From an uncultured Opitutaceae bacterium (GTDB lineage: Bacteria > Verrucomicrobiota > Verrucomicrobiia > Opitutales > Opitutaceae): a stretch of DNA of 55,005 nt. Numbering within the stretch: the stretch's first letter is position 1; each line of letters opens with the position of its first letter. Made by a program: the position numbers and the translations under genes. The notes beneath the pieces were generated by a model. That model worked only from the letters and a program-made list of their open reading frames with translations, made no database searches and was not told where the DNA came from. The stretch is from positions 1 through 55,005 of the forward strand of contig CALDFV010000303.1 of assembly GCA_937942145.1 (NCBI GenBank), read 5' to 3'. Positions 50,833 to 55,005 of the stretch are shown here, one piece after another.

Positions 50833-51021
50833 AAGCAGACCTCAAAAGAGCCTAATTTTGCCGGATCTCTCCTTAAAGTGTTTAACCTCTGCGATATAAC
50901 GACTGAGGCTAAGCTTTGAACGAGGCGATTTTTGTTTCGGAATTTTTCAAAACGCAGTCATGGTAACCCTCGAGCCGTACCCTGACTGAGGTACGAAGAG
51001 AAACTGAAAACGACGATCGAC

Positions 51022-52059
51022 ATGAGCCAAGCTTCCCAAACGCCGATTCCAGGTGAGTCAAAGCTGCTTTCCGGGCTGTTTCAACTGCTCGAACCCCACT
51101 TGGCGACTCTCGACACGTTTCTCTTGCGGCAAGTCAGCAGTTTCGAGGAGGAAATTCGGGAATACGTAGAATATTGCATCGACACAGGTGGTAAACGCAT
51201 TCGGCCGTCCCTAATTTTCTTTAGCGGATGGCAAGGGGAAGGCGTTGTTGATCAGAAACTAGTGAAACTTGCTGCGGTTATTGAAACTATCCACCTTGCG
51301 ACCCTCGTCCACGACGATATTATGGATGAGGCTGACATTCGCCGCAGCCGTCTCACCGTTGCGAAAAAAGACGGAAACGCCACGGCTGTACTCCTCGGAG
51401 ATGCCCTTTTCTCGCACGCCGTATACCTTGCAACCCAATTTCCAACTTCAGAAGTCAGTGAGAAGGTGGCCATCGCCATGCGAAACGTCTGTACGGGGGA
51501 AATCCTCCAAACGATGCAAAGAGGCGATCCTGATATTGATCTAGCTACCTATCGAAGGGTCATAGATCTAAAAACCGCAGAACTCTTCAGCGTTGCCTGC
51601 TTTCTCGGAGCGCGCCTGGCCGAAAGAGATCAACCTTATGTCGAGGCTGCCGGGAATTTTGGACGGCACTTGGGAATCGCCTATCAGATGTACGATGACC
51701 TTACCGACCTGATAGGATCGGAAGAGAAAATCGGAAAAACGCTGGGCACTGATATCGCAACCGGCAAGGCGACACTTCCTGTCATCTTGCTCCGCGATCG
51801 CCTTCCGCCAGCAGAAGCCACCCTGCTGAGGGACACGCTGGCAGGTAAAAACGAGGCCGACATCTCAATGTGGCAATCCAAGCTAGCCGAATTGGGTGTA
51901 ATAGACACCGTTCGAGAGGCCATTTTCCAAGAAGTTCAACTCGCCCGGGGAGCCATTACTTCCTATGCCGGTAACGAAGATGCGGATCTTCTGTACACGA
52001 TTAGCGAACTTTTATGGAACCAGGTAGAAGCCCTCCAGTCAGATCGGACAAGATCCTAA
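51022..52059 (+). CDS. Polyprenyl (all-trans) diphosphate synthase
   Basis: This 345-residue protein has the first Asp-rich motif DDIMD (98-102) and the second DDLTD (225-229). G-G-K-R-I-R-P precedes the first motif, and K-T-L-G-T-D-I-A-T-G-K-A-T-L-P follows the second. The long chain and the sequence around the first motif fit a medium/long-chain synthase (octaprenyl/heptaprenyl type) that makes the side chain of a respiratory quinone rather than a farnesyl synthase. The exact chain length cannot be read off. It is probably in its own transcript. Confidence 0.9.
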   Translation: MSQASQTPIPGESKLLSGLFQLLEPHLATLDTFLLRQVSSFEEEIREYVEYCIDTGGKRIRPSLIFFSGWQGEGVVDQKLVKLAAVIETIHLATLVHDDIMDEADIRRSRLTVAKKDGNATAVLLGDALFSHAVYLATQFPTSEVSEKVAIAMRNVCTGEILQTMQRGDPDIDLATYRRVIDLKTAELFSVACFLGARLAERDQPYVEAAGNFGRHLGIAYQMYDDLTDLIGSEEKIGKTLGTDIATGKATLPVILLRDRLPPAEATLLRDTLAGKNEADISMWQSKLAELGVIDTVREAIFQEVQLARGAITSYAGNEDADLLYTISELLWNQVEALQSDRTRS

Positions 52060-52154
52060 TGTTAGGATGGAGATTTCGCCTATTTTCGCTATTTTCAACG
52101 AAGGGACCTAGACATTTGACCTACAATAGTTAGCTTATCTTCAAACTCACCCCA

Positions 52155-52784
52155 ATGAGTGTAATCAAAACCATCACTAAGCCGCTCGTTTCTTCGCCTG
52201 AGAGGCGATTGGAAGCAGATGAGGATCTCGTCATCGTACGAAAGATCCAGGCCGGTGATGTAGACGCATTCGACTCATTGATTCTCAAGTACAGAGAACG
52301 GGTTTACTCGGTGATCTACAATCTGACATCCAATCGGGAGGATGCCTCAGACCTGACCCAAGAGACTTTTATCAAAGCGTTTCAATCGATCAACCGCTTC
52401 AAGGGGAAATCTAGTTTTTTCACTTGGCTCTACCGAATCGCGTTAAACACTTCGCTCACCCACCTCCGAAAAAACAAGTTGCGACGCTTTTTCAGCTTCG
52501 AAAAAATGGTCGAGGAGGATCATACGGAAGGGTTCATTGAAAATTTGAAGACTGAGTCCGACTCGGACAAAGCGGCCTTGATGACCGAACTCCAGGAAAG
52601 GCTGAACGACGCTTTCCAAAAATTGTCGGTCAAACACAGAACCGTGATCACCCTTTTTGAGATTGACGGTCTGAGTCACAAGGAAATCGCTGACATCGTC
52701 GGGACGTCCATTGGCACTGTTAGATCCCGTCTCCACTACGCTAAACAATTCCTTCAAGGCGAGTTGAAGGACTACATTCGTTGA
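52155..52784 (+). CDS. ECF-type RNA polymerase sigma-70 factor (RpoE-like)
   Basis: This 209-residue sigma factor has region 2 (A-F-D-S-L-I-L-K-Y-R-E-R-V-Y through D-L-T-Q-E-T-F-I-K-A-F) and region 4 (A-F-Q-K-L-S-V-K-H-R-T-V-I-T-L through G-T-S-I-G-T-V-R-S-R-L-H-Y-A-K). There is no region 1.1 or 3, as in ECF sigmas. It is followed at once by a membrane protein gene, the usual position of an anti-sigma factor, so its activity is likely controlled by a signal from the envelope. Confidence 0.92.
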   Translation: MSVIKTITKPLVSSPERRLEADEDLVIVRKIQAGDVDAFDSLILKYRERVYSVIYNLTSNREDASDLTQETFIKAFQSINRFKGKSSFFTWLYRIALNTSLTHLRKNKLRRFFSFEKMVEEDHTEGFIENLKTESDSDKAALMTELQERLNDAFQKLSVKHRTVITLFEIDGLSHKEIADIVGTSIGTVRSRLHYAKQFLQGELKDYIR

Positions 52785-52801
52785 ATATCTCTAAGCCTAA
52801 G

Positions 52802-53380
52802 ATGCTCTTTAAAAAAACATTCTCCCCAAAAGACGACGAACGCCTTAGACATCTGGTACAGCTGAAACGCCAGGAGAAGCCTGATGAAGCGTTTTGGGAC
52901 AAGTTTGACGAGGAAATGCGAAGCAAGCAACTCGCCGCTCTTGTCCGCACGCAGTCATGGTATGAAAGGGTCGGAAAGCTTTCCATTCTAATTGCTCGGA
53001 AGTCCGCAGCAGCTACGGCTACGGCAAGCATATTGGCACTTGGTGTCTTTACTGTATCACAAACCGATTATTTCACAGGAGGACAAACCACGACCAGCCT
53101 CACCCAAACGGAGCCAATGCACCCCGCAGTGGACGACGCTTCCGCTATCGATCAGCCTATTTTTGTAGTCAATGATCTCCATCCACAAGCTGAGGCAAAC
53201 GAAGTTGATTTCTCATACGGGATCAATGCAACTCCCTCCTACGAGATCAACGCTCTGACGAAAAAGTCGATTCCTGTGAACTATCAGATTATCGCTGAAC
53301 CTAAACAGTTCACCGCTGGCCACATCAATTCCGGAACCGATTTGGGCGCCAAGGTCATCGGTACTTGGAGCCATTTTTAG
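52802..53380 (+). CDS. Probable membrane-bound anti-sigma factor (unrecognised family)
   Basis: This protein has 192 residues from ATG 52802, or 199 from TTG 52781, which overlaps the sigma stop codon. A charged cytoplasmic N-terminus (residues 1-60, rich in Arg, Lys, Glu) resembles the sigma-binding segment of other anti-sigmas but lacks a ZAS zinc motif. A single membrane helix with A-A-A-T-A-T-A-S-I-L-A-L (about 61-80) is followed by about 110 residues outside the membrane. Its position directly after the ECF sigma gene and before an HtrA-like gene suggests sigma-factor control. The anti-sigma role is inferred. Confidence 0.6.
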   Translation: MLFKKTFSPKDDERLRHLVQLKRQEKPDEAFWDKFDEEMRSKQLAALVRTQSWYERVGKLSILIARKSAAATATASILALGVFTVSQTDYFTGGQTTTSLTQTEPMHPAVDDASAIDQPIFVVNDLHPQAEANEVDFSYGINATPSYEINALTKKSIPVNYQIIAEPKQFTAGHINSGTDLGAKVIGTWSHF

Positions 53381-53383
53381 CCC

Positions 53384-54448
53384 ATGTTCATTCGGCTACT
53401 CAAACGTGCCCCTATCGCGGCACGAGCTTCAGTCGTAATTCTCGCCACCAGCCTGCTTTCAGGCTCTCAGGTCGCCTACGGTCAAAGCAGCGGTAGCGTG
53501 CTCGATCTGCAGAAGACGGTCCAGGGAATTTACCAGGATCGCAAAAACGCCGTCGTTCGAGTAAAGGTTGCCACCGAGACCCTTTCGGAGAACAACGAGC
53601 CAAAAGTCGTACTTAGAGTGTTTTCCGGTTTCTTTATCAGCGAGAAGGGACAAGTGCTGACAAGCTATCTTCCCACTGACAACGCTACCCGAGTTTGGAT
53701 TGAAAAGGGTGGCATATCATTTCTCGCGGATATTGTCGGATCAGACGCCCGTACGAATGTGGCTCTCCTGCAGGTAATTAATTTGCCCGACTCCTTCGAG
53801 TACATCAAACTGATCGAAGACAAGGGAAGCCTCGAAATCGGAGCTCTGGCGTTTTCCGTAACAAGCCCACTTGACTTCAGTCCTACTCCTAAATTCGGGC
53901 TCGTCACCGGTTACGAGAGCCACTTTGCTGAAGTAGTCTTTCCCCTGACCTATACACGCCTCAGCATTTCTATCGGACCTGCCGAAGGTGGATCGCCCGC
54001 TTTCGATGCTGATAACGAACTTATCGGTATTGTTATGGCCACTTTACCCGAAGTGGATTCATCATACATAATCCCAACCAAGGCTCTAGCGAGAATTGTC
54101 TCTAACCTTACACAGTATCAGAAAGTCAGATACGGCTTACTGCCTATCGAGTTTGAGGAGAAGCCAGACACCTACAATATCGGGAAACGCGTCCTGGTTA
54201 AGTCCATCGTTCCGGGAAGCCCTGCAGAACGAAGCGGTCTTCAGCCAGGAGATGAAATACTGAACCTCGAAGGATCGCAAATTGCGGATCTAAACGACTT
54301 GCGTGACAGTATTTTCTTCAAAGACCCGGGAGATTTCCTCCTTTTCAGAATCAAGCGAGACCAGAAGGAACTCGATTTTGCTATTTTGCTCGAGCCTGAA
54401 GAGGACCACATCGCAGAAGGCAATACAGTCGGTTCATCAAACAACTAG
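53384..54448 (+). CDS. HtrA/DegP-like exported protein with PDZ domain and no catalytic triad
   Basis: This 354-residue protein has an N-terminal signal or anchor (residues 1-34), a trypsin-like fold with S-G-F-F-I-S-E-K-G-Q-V-L-T (81-93) and a C-terminal PDZ domain (I-V-P-G-S-P-A-E-R-S-G-L-Q-P-G-D, 275-290). The HtrA triad is gone: the His site (normally T-N-N-H-V-V) reads T-S-Y-L-P-T (Leu96), the Asp site is Asn125 (R-T-N-V-A-L-L), and the G-N-S-G-G-P site reads A-E-G-G-S-P (200-205). It starts three bases after the anti-sigma candidate, so it is probably cotranscribed with the sigma factor and may work as a non-proteolytic sensor or chaperone. Confidence 0.85.
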   Translation: MFIRLLKRAPIAARASVVILATSLLSGSQVAYGQSSGSVLDLQKTVQGIYQDRKNAVVRVKVATETLSENNEPKVVLRVFSGFFISEKGQVLTSYLPTDNATRVWIEKGGISFLADIVGSDARTNVALLQVINLPDSFEYIKLIEDKGSLEIGALAFSVTSPLDFSPTPKFGLVTGYESHFAEVVFPLTYTRLSISIGPAEGGSPAFDADNELIGIVMATLPEVDSSYIIPTKALARIVSNLTQYQKVRYGLLPIEFEEKPDTYNIGKRVLVKSIVPGSPAERSGLQPGDEILNLEGSQIADLNDLRDSIFFKDPGDFLLFRIKRDQKELDFAILLEPEEDHIAEGNTVGSSNN

Positions 54449-54461
54449 TCTCTTCCCCAAA

Positions 54462-54881
54462 ATGAAGATCCAGCATACCGAGTTTCATATCGAAACCAAC
54501 GGCCAAGGAACTTACGAAATTTCCGACAAAGCAAGAAACGCTCTTAAATCATCCGGTCTGGAGAATGGCACCCTCAACGTCTTCTGTCGCCACACCAGCT
54601 GTAGCCTTGTCCTAATGGAGAATGCCGATCCTTCCGCCCGCCACGATCTTGAAAACTATCTAAACCGTCTTGTGCCCGACAACGACCCCCACTTTACTCA
54701 TACATACGAAGGGCCGGACGACATGCCCAGTCATATCAAAACCGCCCTCACCCGGAGTTCAGAGTCAATCCCCTTTGTTAACGGGAACCTCCTTTTAGGG
54801 ACCTGGCAAGGACTCTTTCTCTGGGAACACCGCATACAAACGCATACTCGCCATCTGGTCGTTTCCATTGTCGGCGAGTAG
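54462..54881 (+). CDS. YjbQ/UPF0047-family protein
   Basis: This protein has 139 residues from ATG 54462; a longer upstream frame overlaps the HtrA-like gene and is not needed. The family motifs are C-R-H-T-S-C-S-L, the D-L-E-N-Y-L region, P-S-H-I-K-T-A-L and G-T-W-Q-G-L-F-L-W-E-H-R, with conserved His that bind metal. E. coli YjbQ has been reported to have weak thiamine-phosphate synthase activity, but its physiological role is not settled. The gene lies 13 bases after the HtrA-like gene. Confidence 0.92.
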   Translation: MKIQHTEFHIETNGQGTYEISDKARNALKSSGLENGTLNVFCRHTSCSLVLMENADPSARHDLENYLNRLVPDNDPHFTHTYEGPDDMPSHIKTALTRSSESIPFVNGNLLLGTWQGLFLWEHRIQTHTRHLVVSIVGE

Positions 54882-54941
54882 CCATTGGGAATATAAGAAT
54901 CGCGGGCAGAACAATTGCCTCCCCTGTACCTGAAAATAAAA

Positions 54942-54976
54942 CGGGCCTTTTCTGGAAAGAAAAGACCCTGTAAAAA
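54942..54976. terminator. Probable hairpin terminator after the YjbQ gene
   Basis: The arms GGG-C-CTTTTCT (54943-54953) and AGAAAAG-A-CCC pair across a short GGAA-type loop with one mismatch. The plus-strand tail is only weakly T-rich, while the minus-strand side is followed by GTTTTATTTT, so it may mainly terminate a leftward gene outside the window, or act in both directions. Confidence 0.5.
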
Positions 54977-55005
54977 TTTACTTTATTGTGAATTACTGAT
55001 TACGC

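Noticed and set aside
1-55005. tRNA, rRNA, CRISPR, prophage or insertion-sequence genes
   Set aside because: I scanned the intergenic regions for cloverleaf signatures, regular spacer repeats and transposase motifs and found none; only REP-type repeats and one tandem duplication were seen.

Overview
This window looks like a chromosomal segment of a marine Verrucomicrobiota bacterium, probably class Opitutae. That placement is inferred from gene content: many secreted PQQ-like beta-propeller proteins, a Tat-exported Gfo/Idh/MocA oxidoreductase, a DUF5069 protein, a sodium/solute symporter with a small DUF3311-like partner, FG-GAP and EF-hand exported proteins, and moderate GC. There is no rRNA, tRNA, CRISPR array, transposase or phage gene. 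All functions come from motifs, length and context; no database search was run.

Layout. 1-175: end of a probable beta-propeller gene and an inverted REP pair. 175-2229 (-): a TonB-dependent receptor whose frame is broken by one in-frame TAA 36 codons before its natural end. 2396-5149 (+): two exported beta-propeller proteins. 5178-27709 (-): a 22.5-kb run of seventeen confident genes on one strand with very short gaps and several overlaps, headed by a divergent MarR regulator (28032-28520, +). In transcription order it encodes two beta-propeller proteins, a DUF3311-like/SSS symporter pair, a LuxE/PaaK-like ligase, a LuxC-like acyl reductase, an iron alcohol dehydrogenase, another beta-propeller, a HemN-like radical SAM enzyme, a chorismate-lyase-like protein, a halogenase-type flavoprotein, a glycosyltransferase, a hotdog thioesterase, a small DMT-like membrane protein, a second PaaK-like ligase, a MacB/LolD-type ABC pair and an SDR. 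This is the best candidate for an undescribed system. I infer import, activation, reduction or oxidation, and possible decoration and export of a carboxylic, possibly aromatic (4-hydroxybenzoate-like) compound. The chemistry and direction are not proven.

29081-36186: mostly exported proteins. They are a DinB-fold protein, an FG-GAP protein, an EF-hand protein, a striking 844-residue Ser/Arg-rich protein with seven His/Cys/Trp repeats plus TPRs, a Tat-exported oxidoreductase, and a small Cys-containing exported protein with a clear terminator.

36265-43418 (-): a sulfotransferase-like protein overlapping a class IV aminotransferase, an EamA transporter, and an RND efflux pump with its adaptor. 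43557-54881: housekeeping and envelope genes, including YkvA-like, exonuclease III, a Cys/Met-type PLP enzyme, DUF5069, a glycoside-hydrolase-like protein, a GreA/B-like protein, a LysM lipoprotein, KdsD, a polyprenyl diphosphate synthase, an ECF sigma factor with a probable membrane anti-sigma partner, an HtrA-like protein that has lost its catalytic triad, and YjbQ.
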